The notes beneath the pieces were generated by a model, which was not told where the DNA came from, did not search any database, and saw only the letters and a list, made by a program, of their open reading frames with translations. Source: Liolophura sinensis (Eukaryota > Mollusca > Polyplacophora > Chitonida > Chitonidae). From it: a stretch of DNA of 64,000 nt. The translations under genes and the position numbers were made by a program. The stretch covers positions 17,309,127-17,373,126 of the forward strand of contig NC_088297.1 of the NCBI RefSeq assembly GCF_032854445.1, in the 5' to 3' direction. Positions 22,340 through 34,900 of this stretch are shown here, piece after piece (position 1 is the first letter of the stretch; the number at the start of each line of letters is the position of its first letter).

Positions 22340-23420
22340 CTATGTACAGCGTTGTCTGTTATGTCATCCCATTTCTGTTGTCATCATTGTTCTGTATAAC
22401 CTTGTCTGTCATGTCTTATATGCTATGTCTGTTCTGTTGGTTAGTCTCCATTGTTCAGTACGGCATTGTCTGTCATGTCTATACCTTTGGGTTGTCCCCA
22501 CTGCTCTGTACAACATTGTCTGCATGTGTTTACTCATGGGTTTTCTCTGTTGTCATTCTGTACAACATTATCTGTCATGTCTACTGTTGTCTTGTCATCG
22601 TTGTTCTGTACAACATTGCCATGTCTTACTGTTGGGTTGCCTCCATTATTCTCTACGACATTGTCTGTGATGTTTTGACTGTTGTCTTGTCAGCACTGTT
22701 CTGTACAACATTGTGTGTCATGTCTCTACTGTTGTCTTGTCATTGTTGTTCTGTACAACATTGTCTGTCATGTCTTACTATTGGGTTGCCTTAATTATTC
22801 TCTACAACATTGTCTGTGATGTTTTGACTGTTGTCTTGTCAGCACTGTTCTGTACAACATTGTGTGTCATGTCTCTACTGTTGTCTTGTCATCGTTGTTC
22901 TGTACAACATTGTGTGTCATGTCTTACTATTGGGTTGCCTCCATTATTCTCTACAACATTGTCTATGATGTTTTGACTTGTCTTTTCAGCACTGTTCTGT
23001 ACAACATTGTCAGTCATGTCTTACTATTGGGTTGCCTCCATTATTCTCTACAACATTGTCTGTGATGTTTTGACTGTTGTCTTGTCAGCACTGTTCTGTA
23101 CAACATTGTGTGTCATGTCTCTGCTGTTGTCTTGTCATCGTTGTTCTGTACAACATTGTGTGTCATGTCTCTGCTGTTGGGTTGCCTCCATTGTTCTGTA
23201 CAACACTATCATGTCTTTACTGTTTTCTTGTTATCATTGTTTTGTGTGGTGTGTTGTCTTCATTGATCTTCATGGTTCATTGGTCTTCACGGTTGTCTTT
23301 TCTCCATTGTTCTATACAGAATTGTCTGTCACATCTACACTGTTATTTTATATTCATTGTTGTGTGCAACATTGTCTGTCATGTCTACACTGTTATGTTG
23401 TATTCATTGTTCCGTCCGTA
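22340..23420. repeat. Minisatellite, ~50-bp unit with a three-unit (~150-bp) higher order
   Basis: TGTACAACATTGT-type blocks recur about every 50 bp. Three unit types alternate: one ends ACTATTGGGTTGCC..., one contains GATGTTTTGACTG, and one contains TCATGTCTCTACTG. From about 22750 to 23170 they repeat in the same order, giving a ~150-bp higher-order period. Because 150 is a multiple of three, long open frames with Cys/His/Leu-rich repeats appear in several frames. They carry no sign of being genes. Confidence 0.9.
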
Positions 23421-23424
23421 CCTG

Positions 23425-23572
23425 ATAAGGTTTGTCAGCAACCTGTGAATGGTTAGAGGTTTCCTCTGGGCTCTGCTCGTTTTCCTTCCTTCATATTGCT
23501 TGTTGCTGTCCGGATAAGCGAAATACCGAGTATGGCGGACCAATCGGCAATCAAATAAATAAAGAAATATTT
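23425..23572 (+). mobile_element. SINE family A copy, diverged 3' half
   Basis: GTCAGCAACCTGTGAATGG, a reduced CCATAATGCTGG-like block, AAGCGAAATACCGAGTA and the CAATCAAATAAATAAAG tail identify it. It has inserted in or beside the minisatellite. Confidence 0.7.
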
Positions 23573-23815
23573 GTTGCTCTATAAAGCATTGTCTTCCCTG
23601 TTATTTTGTCTTCATTGTTCTAGACCGCATTGTCTGGTGTGTTTTCGCCGTTGTCTTTTCTTCATTGTTCTGTACAGAATTGTCTGTCATGTCTACACTG
23701 TTATGTTGTCTTCATTGTTCTGTACAGAATTGTTTAAAGTGTCTTCATTGTTGTGTTGTCTTCATTGCGGTACATGGTACAGCACTGTTGGTTTGTCTGT
23801 GTGTCTGTCTGGCTG
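23573..23815. repeat. Continuation of the TGTTCTGTACA-type minisatellite
   Basis: Related units (TTCATTGTTCTGTACAGAAT, CACTGTTATGTTGTCTTCAT) continue beyond the SINE in degenerate form, so the SINE interrupts the array. Confidence 0.7.
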
Positions 23816-24202
23816 AGTAATTAAGCCCAGGTTTCAACGAAAAGAAGAGAGACAAACTGAGTAACCATTGTTTGTGTTGTGTGTCTTGTCTATACCACCT
23901 GTGGTTGTCTCGGTCCAAATTATAAACATCCGGAGAACCTCTGGCACTTCAGGCACAACGGCTGCTTGCTTCGGGGCTAAAACCATGTCCAACTTGGTAT
24001 ATGGAAACAGGTCTTTCTGTCCATTTTTGGTCTGCTTTTGTTACATAGGTCTGCAAAACACGACAACAATCAAAAGTTTGAAACTGGGCAAAAAGTGAAC
24101 CTTGACAATCACACAAGCTATGAAGCAAAAACTATGTAAGCACGCATGTTACCCACGACTACCCATCTTGAAAGTTCGCGTGAATAGCGGTTCCGAGTGA
24201 AT

Positions 24203-24372
24203 GATTTATGTATTGATTTCATTGGTTTTTTACGCCGTACATGAGAATATTTCACTTATACAATGGTGGCCAGCATTTCGAGGGGCGGGGGGGGAACCCC
24301 GGGGAAACCCATGACCATCCGCTGGCTGTTGGAGATCTTCCCACGTTCGACCGGAGAGGAAACCAACATGAA
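24203..24372 (-). mobile_element. SINE family A copy, 5'-truncated, with target duplication
   Basis: The family tail and body in reverse (TTTTTACGCCGTACATGAGA, ACCCATGACCATCCG) are flanked by CGAGTGAAT at 24194-24202 and 24373-24381. The tRNA-like head is missing. Truncation at the 5' end inside perfect target duplications fits LINE-driven insertion. Confidence 0.82.
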
Positions 24373-24389
24373 CGAGTGAATTAAAGATA

Positions 24390-26300
24390 GATTCATACAC
24401 TTGCCACGTGGGCAGTAATTCACATTACGCATAAATATAGTTGGAACTAAAGAATCCCTGATGAATATTCCTCACACTCGCGTATTCGTCGAATAAGGGG
24501 ATCGATTTTCAAGTCAAAACGTTATCTGTGGTGCATGTAATTTGAAAAGGATCCCTTTTTTATATTTTCGTATTTGCCTACATTAATATGCTGTGGATAT
24601 ACACGTCCATGCGGTTCTCGAAGATTTTTCAGGTACATACAAGGCTGTTAGGTTTGTGTGTGGATGGGAGAAACCATAGCGGCGTGCACGATGGGTCACT
24701 TCTCTCGAACAGGTTCCTGACACACCTGGATCCCAACTGCGAAAACAGACCCTGTTTTATGCATATAGAATAAACACTGACTACACAGTGTGCGGAGGAT
24801 CAGTGTGATGGTTGGTAACTGTCCACACGTAACCGGTGAAATCAGGCCTGTCACTCATGCCTGCAATGGTCTATAATGCGCGTATAGCTAAATCACATTA
24901 TCAACATCATATATGTATACAGTATGAATTTAGCACACATCGCCCCCCCCCCCCCCCCCCCCCACTGGACATTTTCCCCTCCTGGACATTTTCCCCTCCG
25001 GACATTTCCCCCTCCCCATATGTGAATAAAATCTTCTGTGATCCGTCCTCCATTATCCATTGCCAAGGATGGATCTTAATCATTAAAACATTTACAACAT
25101 TTACAAACTGGAAAGTTGTGGTGAACTTGCAGCAGTTTTTTTTTTTCATGTGTAGCGTTCAATTCAATTGAATCAACACTTTGTAGGACAATCCAGTCGG
25201 TACAACGGAAGCCCTATATCGGAAAATGACAGTAGACGGAAAGTTTATTCATGATAAATAGATGTTTTATTATTTGCAACAACAAGCAATACAAATAAAA
25301 AGACTGTAGCCAGTGTGCCTGGCTTTTGGGTTAATCCGTTGACAGAGAACTGATTAGCATAGTAAGTGTAAAGATTATTGACTTGTCACAGCTTACTCCA
25401 AATTCTGGAGAACACAGGTCTATTCATTAAGCTTTAATCACAATACCGTTTGTTTCTTCTGTCCATTGTAGGCTACTTTTCTCACTTTTCTCACTTCACT
25501 GTACAGTTTTATTGAATGGTTTTATATACCATAAACATGCATATCTTCCTTTCATATGAGGACACCCAGCCTTATTATGGGAAGTTCCACTTTGAACTTT
25601 GCCGTTCACTTTTCCCGTGTTCAGGAGCCATATGTCTATATTGGGGCAAGTGGATTTTCGCCACAGAGCTTTTGTCCATATTCTTTTGAATCCATCCAAG
25701 ACACCCCCATCGCCCATGGCTGCGCCCCCCCCCCCCCCCGTGCAATCTTACACCTCAATCACTTTGTATCGGATGGTTCTTTCATGGGCGTGCATGTCAT
25801 CAGCTCTGTCCTATATATAGCCCCATATATAATTAGGCCTACCTGGATGGCGATCTGCTTTCTTTGTTACTTAAATTTCACTTCGCAGTGTTGACGGAAT
25901 ATACCCAGGACGGTATGCAAGCCTATTGCGCATTATGGTAGATGAATATAACATTTTTTTTTTTAGGAATTCCTAAAGGCTTCAAATATAGGCCTATTTA
26001 GTTTGGTGCCATGTGTCCACATGCAGCACGTATAAGGTGCATGGATTTTACAGTCACGTATATTTTGAGTTTGAAGTGTACATTGTAGAAACATTGTTTT
26101 AAACACCATAGGCTTAAAATGTTTAATTCTTACAACAGCTAAATTTGCGAAAATGGTAAGCTATATTCCTTATTTAATAGAAAGAAAGGCAATAAGAATA
26201 ACTGAAAATAAATGAAAGGAATGAATAATTAAATGATTATGGCTTAACTACACATCTGCAATATTCTGCCATGTCGAGGCGAAGTAAAGAAAAGAGAGTT
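24390..26300. other. Intergenic DNA with C-rich tracts
   Basis: No gene is recognised. Poly-C tracts occur at about 24944-24963 and 25727-25739, and create apparent proline-rich frames. A repeat fragment near 24780-24860 (CCACACGTAACCGGTGAAAT) is related to the dispersed family near the SLC16-like exons. Confidence 0.45.
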
Positions 26301-26310
26301 CCATTGACTA

Positions 26311-26538
26311 TTTATTTATTTTATTGTGTTTTTACGCCGTACTCAAGAATATTTCACTTATACGACGGCGGCCAGCATTATTGTGGGTGGAAACCGGCAG
26401 AGCCCGGCGAAAACCCACGACCATCCGCGGGTTGCTGCAAAACCTTCCCACTTACGGCCGGAGAAGAAGCCAACATGAACTGACTTGAACTCACAGCGAC
26501 TGCATGGGTGAGAGACTCCTGGCATTTTGCTGCGCTAT
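26311..26538 (-). mobile_element. SINE family A copy with 10-bp target duplication
   Basis: The family body in reverse (TTTACGCCGTACTCAAGAAT, CACGACCATCCGCGGGTTGC) is flanked by CCATTGACTA at 26301-26310 and 26539-26548. The head ends within the tRNA-like region, so it is slightly 5'-truncated. Confidence 0.87.
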
Positions 26539-26549
26539 CCATTGACTAT

Positions 26550-28600
26550 GTTGGAAGCATTATATAATGCTTTCAGACAGGAAAATGTGTCAAATTTATA
26601 AACATCTACATGGGTTTCGATTTCTAGATGTACAAAAAACAATGAAACCTTTTAGTTTTCACTTTTTGACTTTTAGTTCTGATTTTAGCCCTTTTGAGTT
26701 TTGGAAGAGCCCTGTATACGGAACATTGCGATGGCACGCTATGGTTCACGTGCCAGCAATATTTGTGACCACACATAATATATGCTGTCTCCAAGTCATT
26801 CTGACCGAACACGTATTGTAATTTAACTACACCCTCACCACTTCCTTTACATAGGCAATGAACGCGTGTCCATTAGAAAGGGCCATTCTTCCACCGACGC
26901 GTGTCCGGTTCAACAACCATTCTAAACTCCAAATAATTAAGAACGAACCATTCAGGTCCATTTTCTCCCGCGTTTTTTTTTTTCGTTCTCTTTATACTTG
27001 ACGCGCTGCCCGTGCAAATAGCGAAATGTTCACATTAAGGCATTCATTGAAATGCCCTATACAGCCCCCAAGCGCATGCACGTCATTTAACGCGCACAGC
27101 TGTTACCTTATTTGAGCAAAGGCATGCTGAATCCATCATAAAAGCCGTTGCAGCGATATGCGCGCACCTGCTGTTCCATAGCCTGCACCAAGCCACGTCG
27201 TCTCTCACTCATAAATAATCAGTACAATTGTAAGTGCTTTTACTGGGTCTTTGTTTATCACCTGTATGTACAACAGGACGGTATACATTATGGAGATAGG
27301 ATATTCCACCCCAATGGCACAATTAACAATGTATGCACCAACAGGGAAGTAAAATAAAAATCAGTTCCACAAGACATATACATTCGAGAAAATCCCTAAA
27401 ACATAACAGAATATTAGAGTTGGGTAAAAAATATATGCCACTCGATATTATTTGTTTTATTTTATTTTTACTTTCCACTGGATTTAACTTTGTATAATCA
27501 TATCTGCTTCACATACACAATATTATACGGTGTTATAATAATAACATATCTCATTGCAAACTCACCGCTCTTCGACAATATGTATTCCTGACAAACTTCA
27601 ATATCCACCTATATGTAAATATATATTGACACATATGTCATAATATATCTCAGGAACAACAGGCCCCTATACTGAACGACAAGAGTACATTTTTTGGGGG
27701 GGTTTATGTTTAAATAGATTTAAGGCACAGGCCTACATATAGGCCTTATATAAGTTTGCGTCCAACATGTACTTCATGTTGACAATGATGAGGGTTCTAC
27801 ATTTATAGAATTTCCATTTTATAATGAGAATTTGTATTGTTGGACTTATTTAGGACCTACATTTATATTTAGTGACATTTATTTATTTACGGATATTTAT
27901 TCTTCTCTTGTTGTGTTTGCATAAATGGGCAGGTAAAATTTTTTCGTCTTTGCATTAAAACTTTGTAGGCCTACATATGAGTAGTAGGCCTAACGACGGG
28001 GTTCTCGGTATCATAGTTACATGTATATCATAATTTAATTTTAATGACAGACGTTTTTCTGTATAGTTCATCATAGCATTAGGACTACAAATTTAGACCT
28101 ACATATAGGCCCTATATAGGAGTCTATAGGCCCTATAAGGATTGAAATTCCCTTACGGTACAGTATATAATTTGCTGCATGGTGGATCTTTTTGATGCCA
28201 AATCAGACTTTAAAATGTTAAATTCAAGTAAAAAGAATTTATCAGTATAAAAAATTTGTAAGTTTTGCTTTTATTTCATTTGTATCCATACATATATTCT
28301 CGGCGTTTTGCAATTAGGCGAATCGGTGCATGATTAGCGGAGCGTGCTCAAGTCCCTGGGAAAATATCCTGTAAGAGAAATTTCACTCACAAAGGTAGAC
28401 GGCCCGGTTTAACCATGATTAAATTCCAGTGAACAAAACTGCACAGAAAGAAATATTTATAGTAATAAAAGGCACATTTGAACGCTATATAATCTGACCA
28501 GGTGCCAATTTAATACACCTGAGCATTAAAAGGTTTTGTTTTTATACTTTTCATGGATTATTTTGCGTGGAAAAGTTATTGTGTTTTAACTATACATGGG
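26550..28600. other. Intergenic DNA upstream of E2F
   Basis: AT-rich with repeated TAGGCCTACA-type words but no recognised gene, RNA or element. Confidence 0.4.
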
Positions 28601-28612
28601 TATGGGCAGCAC

Positions 28613-28618
28613 CACGTG
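28613..28618. promoter_or_regulatory. E-box (CACGTG) in the E2F promoter region
   Basis: A perfect CACGTG lies 11 bp before the pair of E2F sites and about 350 bp before the E2F start codon. It is a candidate Myc/Max- or USF-type site by motif only. Confidence 0.4.
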
Positions 28619-28628
28619 ATGTCATATC

Positions 28629-28650
28629 GCGGGAAATACGATTTCGCGCC
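28629..28650. promoter_or_regulatory. Pair of inverted E2F-binding sites upstream of the E2F gene
   Basis: GCGGGAAA (28629-28636, reverse of TTTCCCGC) and TTTCGCGCC (28642-28650) face each other 5 bp apart, about 316 bp before the E2F start codon. Both match the TTTSSCGC consensus. Vertebrate E2F1 promoters carry comparable sites used for feedback control by E2F/pocket-protein complexes. The same logic here is an inference. Confidence 0.65.
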
Positions 28651-28965
28651 ATTTCAATTTCCACATTGTTGGGCCGTGAAATTAGTGTGAGGCTGGCATG
28701 ACGGGAAGGAGTTGTTAATTCAAATTGGACCATCCCCCACCATCCTGCCACAAAGCTACCCTCCCCACCGATCAATTATCGTCAATGGGTGGCAAAATCA
28801 TCACTGTTTCGTAATTCCTCACTTTTATCGCAGTAGCACGGGATATTTTGTGGAAACTGGCCGATGTTTTTAGAAGGGGGGTGTATTTCTACCGACCGGA
28901 GCTGACGTTGTAAACAAAGGGGGACCTACAGTGATCTAGGGACCTGCCGAGAAAAATCCGGGAAA

Positions 28966-31900
28966 ATGCCTAAAGGTGTCCCAAGTTTTAATCGACAAGT
29001 TTGTGCCGCTGTTTTACCTCGGGATAGCAGCTCGGGACAACTTTCTTCACCGCAGATCTTGAATTTGACGAGTATTTATAACAACCATCAACAACCGGTG
29101 CAAGATGCGACTCAACTTTTGTCGATGATAGGACTTCCTACGCAAACTCAGGAACTCGGCGTGGGACTTGTGCAAGAGGACACGCAAACTTATAATTTAT
29201 TACCAGATCAGTTACTTGGTCGGACTCCAAATGGACCTGCTTATGAGCCCATCAACAAACCCTCAGTCGGTAAACCTCAGGTAAAACAAAAATGTCCATC
29301 GTCGCTATTCATTTCACCCGTCTATCAACTATTGAATTGTGTTGTAACAGCTGTTGCAAAAAAAAAAAATTCCGCTAACATTGCCCCGTTGAGTCCTCCC
29401 CCTCCCATGCTTGTATAACTGTTTCTGTGATGTGTTTCTTGAAATATTTAATTTTGTCCAATGTTGTGATGTGGTATGTTCAGTTTGATTTGTTATCACT
29501 TTAGCTGCCGGCCTCCGAGCAAGACAAAGGGACCCAAAAATTTGCCCCTCACCCCTCCCTTACGAATCGTCCCCCTGGCACATCCTGTTCTCGTAAGCGA
29601 CCCAGAAAGAATTTTGGGGCAAAGTACAGGAGCATGCATCAGTTAACATTGTCAGTGTCAGAATGACATTCCAAAGGCCATGCACAGTAACAGTAATAAA
29701 CTAGACGAAATTGACCTACATTATCACTGGTAATAGTATGAGCTTTCTTTTAATTTTCAGATGAAGATGTGTTTTTAGTATATTTTTTGCATCTTATCTT
29801 ATGTGTCCATGTTGCAGGACTTTATATTATTATACGTAAAGGTGAAAAGCAGTATAAATTTGAAACGTGTTAGGCTTGTTTTTAAATGCTTCAGAAATTT
29901 CTGAAAAGTCAGCAATAATTCTCGCAGTTGTAAAGACTGTTGTTGGTCATGGAGCTCCTTGTCAGATGTTCATTGTGCAAAACTGCTTCTTCAGTGAATT
30001 GACATCACTTTACCACGTGACACTACCCTCAAGTTTAAAACTAACATAATTAATGCTGAAATTAAAACTGATAATTTGGAAATTTTCCATGCCTGTTTTG
30101 TCCGAAATTTTGAGTCAGGGATAGATTGATCTTGTGACTTTACAGCTGTGTTTTTGGGTGACTTCGAGTATTTACAAGCAACAAAACAGATCAGCATTTC
30201 GGGTTTCTCACAAGTTCATGCAGAATTGGACGAGACAGAATGAGGGGTGTGATTTCGCAGTATTTACTAGGCTGAATATACACCTCTCATAGTCAGCTCT
30301 GTTGTTCTCAGCGGCACTGTTAGCAGGTACTGTAAAATGATATCTTTTAACCAAATTGGTTTGGGAGAGCCTTGTATCTCATCTTGCCTTAACCTCAGCG
30401 AACTCGCACAACTCCTGAAATGTCGATTCGGCTTACTCGGAGCGTCTTACTTGATGTTAGTTTTGGTAGATCTACGCTGACTTGAGGTTACTGACAACTG
30501 CTGACTCAGCATTCGCCCAGACTAAAGCATGGTATGCTTTCCTGCGTGTTGAGACATCCAGGTATGTCACTCTACACTAACATGCAGCCAGTTAAGAACA
30601 GTTTACGCCAAGGTGGTTGTTGTGATGCAGCATGAGAAATACAGGACGGTCATATTGATACTTCGTTGCCCACAGATGAGTGGTAATTGAGTGAGTGAGT
30701 GAGTGCTTGGGGTTTAACGTCGTACTCAACAATTTTTCAGTCATATGACGACGAAGGAATCATTAGGGTGCATGTACGTATAATGTGCCTCCTTGTTGCA
30801 GGACAGATTTCCACCGCTCTTTTATTTAGTGCTGCTTCACTTACCGAAGGCAAGTAAGCCGCCCCGCCCGAGCCATTATACTGATACGGGTCAACCAGTC
30901 GTTGCACTATCCCCTTCATGCTGAACACCAAGCGAAGAAGTTACAACTTCCTCTTTTAAAGTCTTAGGTGTGACTCGACCCAGGATTGATCCTGGATCTA
31001 CCTGTCCCGAAGCGGACGCTCTACCAACTGTGCTATCCGGGCCGGTAGTGGTAATTGACAAACACGCACTAAAACTGAAATCTGTTCGTGCACTGACAGA
31101 TGCTCACAATCACATCGCTTCTTTTAAAGTTTCAAGAAACATTTTCGCATTGGAGGACCCTGTGGGTAGGATTGGATGTCAACCTATGGCAGGCTTCATA
31201 CTTATCCGAGAAGACCAGCTAATGACGATTAAAAGCCAGCGTATACTTAGTCGGAGAATGGCCTCGAACCATCGTCCGCACACCCTCCATTTAAAACCTG
31301 CAGGCAAAAATTATGCATCGAATACAGTTTCGCGGCTTTAAATTTGCAGTCACACATGTTCCTCACTCTTTTGTCTGTCGATCAACTGCACGCACAACAA
31401 CGATACATAGTGCATTGGTAGTGCTCAGGAAGGGCTGCTGTACCGGAGGCTTCCGTTTGACATAGTTGACATATGCAGCTAACTGTGTCAGGCTTGTAAG
31501 TTAACTCATTTGCTACCACAACGTCATACAGTCCTCGCTACTGCAACCCTGATCACCGCTTGGTCCCCAGCAGGCCACAGCAGAAATACAGTTTTGCACT
31601 AAAAAATTCAAAGTTTTTGTTTTATGATTTTGGGATAATTCCACCATCAGATATTTGGTGGCAGTTGGTATTTTTGCTCTGTGAAGCGTGTAAACGTAAA
31701 ATTAATCACAATTATTAGAACAATGTATCTCTCGAGCAAATAAAATTGCGTTTCCATAGTTCGTGTTGTTATTGTTACTGGTACAGTTTCCGATAGTTCA
31801 GGTTCGCGTCTCTCGTTAATTCTGGAGCGTAATTGTCCTAAAGTTAGTTCCTCTCTGTCGGAAGACTCTTCTATGTCACTGCTAACATCTGAAACCGAAT

Positions 31901-34900
31901 ATCCGAATCAAAATCCTCTCAAATGTCTTTATTCATAAAGCGCTTGTAATCGTCGTCTGCACTCGAGTCCGCCATTACGGCAAACGTCTCAAGGACAGTC
32001 GTCGAATCTTTTCCACATTTTTTCGCGCCTTTTTATTGCTTGCAACCAATGAAAATCTGCGAACCTCACTCGTGTGGCTTCCATAGGGTCTAATAAGGCA
32101 GTATTTGATTGGTTTAGCTCCCTAAAAATCCCAATTTTTGTGCAAAAATAGACCAGTCAGAGACAGTGTTTAACGCTGCTTAACCCGCTCGTGGGGAAAT
32201 GAGGTGCCGTCATATGTGCGGCTTGAGCCGCTTGCGAGGACCAAGGGGTGTGGCTAGGCTGCAGCTTAAGCCGCTCCCGAGAGCAAATGAGTTAAAGCAA
32301 ACTTGGGGCCATCCTTGACTGAGGAGATTTTTTTTCAAGCCTAAGGCCAGAGCAGTCTGGGATTAGAATACATACTGTCAGATCTGTAATTTCTTTTTCT
32401 CATTCTTTCTTGCAGGCCAAGCGGAAGCTTGAGCTGGAACCAGAGATTATTAGTGATGGGTTTAAAACACCATTAAAAAGCTGTAAAAGAAAAGGAAGGC
32501 TTCCAGTAATAAGCCCAAAAGGTAAGAAACTTGTGGAAAACACTCATATCTTATTCTATTTAATACAGTAATATTAATAAAAGTTTGTTCTCGATCAAGG
32601 ACGCAATCTTTGTTGTGTAGATTAAAAGAAATCAGTTCCACAGCCTCTGTGAGTCGGATTACAAGCAATCTTTAGCTCCACAACCTTTGTCACCAGGATC
32701 ACAAGCAGACTGTAACTCCACAGCTTGTGTGACCTAGATCACAAGCCATAAGTAGCACCACAGCCTTTGTGATCTAGATCACAAGAAATCAGTAGCTCCA
32801 CAGCCTGTGTGATCTAGATCACAAGGAGTCAGTGCCTCCACAGCCTGTGTGACCTAGATCACAAGGAGTCAGTGCCTCCACAGCCTGTGTGACCTAGATC
32901 ACAAGGAGTCAGTGCCTCCACAGCCTTTGTGATCTAGATCACTAGCAGCCAGTGCCTCCACAGCCTGTGTGACCTAGATCACAAGGAGTTAGTGCCTCCA
33001 CAGCCTTTGTGATCTAGATCACTAGCAGCCAGTGCTTCCACAGCCTGTGTGACCTAGATCACTAGCAGTCAGTAGCTCCACAGCCTGTGTGATCTAAGTC
33101 ACAAGCAATTAGTAGCTCCACAGCCTGTGTGACCTAGATCACAAGCAATCAGGAGCTCCACAGCCTCTGTGATCTAGATCAGTCAGTAGCTCCGCAGCTT
33201 TTGTGACCTAGATCACAAACAATCAGTGCCTCCACAGCCTTTGTGATCTAGATTACAAGGAGTCTGTAGCTCCACAGCCAGTGTGACCTAGATCACAAGC
33301 AGTCAGTGCCTCCACAGCCTGTGTGACCTAGATCACAAGCAATCAGGAGCTCCACAGCCTGTGACCTAGATCACAAGCAGTCAGGAGCTCCACAGCCTGT
33401 GACCTAGATCACAAGCAATCAGGAGCTCCACAGCCTGTGTGACCCAGATCACAAACAGTCAGTGCCTCCACAGCCTTTGTGACCCAGATCACAAACAGTC
33501 AGTGCCTCCACAGCCTTTGTGACCTAGATTACAAGCAGTCTGTAGCTCCACAGCCTGTGTGACCTAGATCACAAGCAGTGCCTTCACAGCCTTTGTGATC
33601 TAGATCTCAAGCAATCAGGAACTCCACAGCCAGTGTGACCTAGATCACAAGCAGTCAGTGCCTCCACAGCCTTAGTGACCTACGTCTCAAGCAGTCTGTA
33701 GCTCCACAGCATGTATGACATAGATCACTAGCAGCCTGTAGCTCCACAGTCTATGTGACCTAGATCACAAATAGTCAGGACCTCCACAGCCTGTGTGACC
33801 TAGATCACAAGCAGTCAGTAGCTCCACAGCCTGTATGACCCAGATCACAAGCAGTCATTACCTCTACTGCCTTTGTGACATACATGAAGATCACAAGCAA
33901 TCAGCTCAGTGAACTACCTTGTGGACCTGAACAGCATTTGCTGGGAATTTGATTGGGTTACCCAACTTTGAGAATTCTCTACAATTTCTTTCAGGGTACA
34001 TAAAATTGAATGAATTTTGTAAATATTAAAGCATTTTGCATATTCCTTTCTTTCCAACAGCTAAATCTCCAATAGAGAGGACGAGATATGACACATCACT
34101 TGGCCTTTTGACCAAAAAATTTGTAGGGTTGTTGAAAAGTGCTCCCGAAGGGGTAAGTAAATTTTTGTATGACTGCTATAGTACTTTTCCAGCATTTCCA
34201 ACAAGTTGTTCAGTAACTATTTCAATGGGTGTATTCACAAAATATTGTTTTAACGGAAGTACTGTGCATCCAGGCAGTAAAGTTGTGGTGGTCCCTGCCA
34301 TGTATTTATCTCATATCAATCTAGCACATAGCTCCATAGCAACACGTGATAACACTGTTGAAGTTCATTAATATGTTAAAGTAAACAAAGGTTGTTTTTT
34401 TTTTTATCATTTTCAGGTGTTAGATCTTAACAAGGCTGCTGAGTATTTAGATGTACAGAAGAGAAGAATATATGACATCACAAATGTGCTAGAAGGAATT
34501 AATTTAATCCAGAAAAAATCCAAAAATAATATACAGTGGAAGTAAGTATAAATAAATTTTGGTGCGCTTCCAGAGTGTGAAAGTGCTGCCATAATGCTGG
34601 CCGCCATGGTATATTTTCTAGTTCTGCGTAAAACACCAGTCAAATAAATAAATAGGAAAGCGTAGTGAATTGCTGTTGTGTATTTTATTTATGAGCATGT
34701 GTTATTTCTTGTTTCCTTACTGTAACAAATGGATGTGTATGTGCTTCCTTTAAGTAACAAAATGGATATGTGCATTTCCTTTGAGTATCAAATGAACGTG
34801 TATGTGTTTCCTTTGAGTAACAGTTGGACATGTGCATTTCCTTTGAGTAACAAGCAGATGTGCATGTTTTTGCATAATAAATGGACGTGTGTGTTTCCTT

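Noticed and set aside
22332..23456. Long overlapping Cys/His/Leu-rich open frames, up to 150 codons
   Set aside because: They follow the ~50/150-bp minisatellite in three frames at once and have no splice or domain evidence.
24907..25171. Proline-rich frame and glycine-rich antisense frame
   Set aside because: Both come from a poly-C tract.
30970..31060. tRNA gene-like sequence with GGATCAATCC
   Set aside because: It is the head of the family B SINE, bounded by a perfect target duplication.
32021..32029. E2F site in intron 1 as a second E2F promoter
   Set aside because: It lies inside a piggyBac remnant, so it is more simply part of the transposon. It is kept only as a finding about the element.
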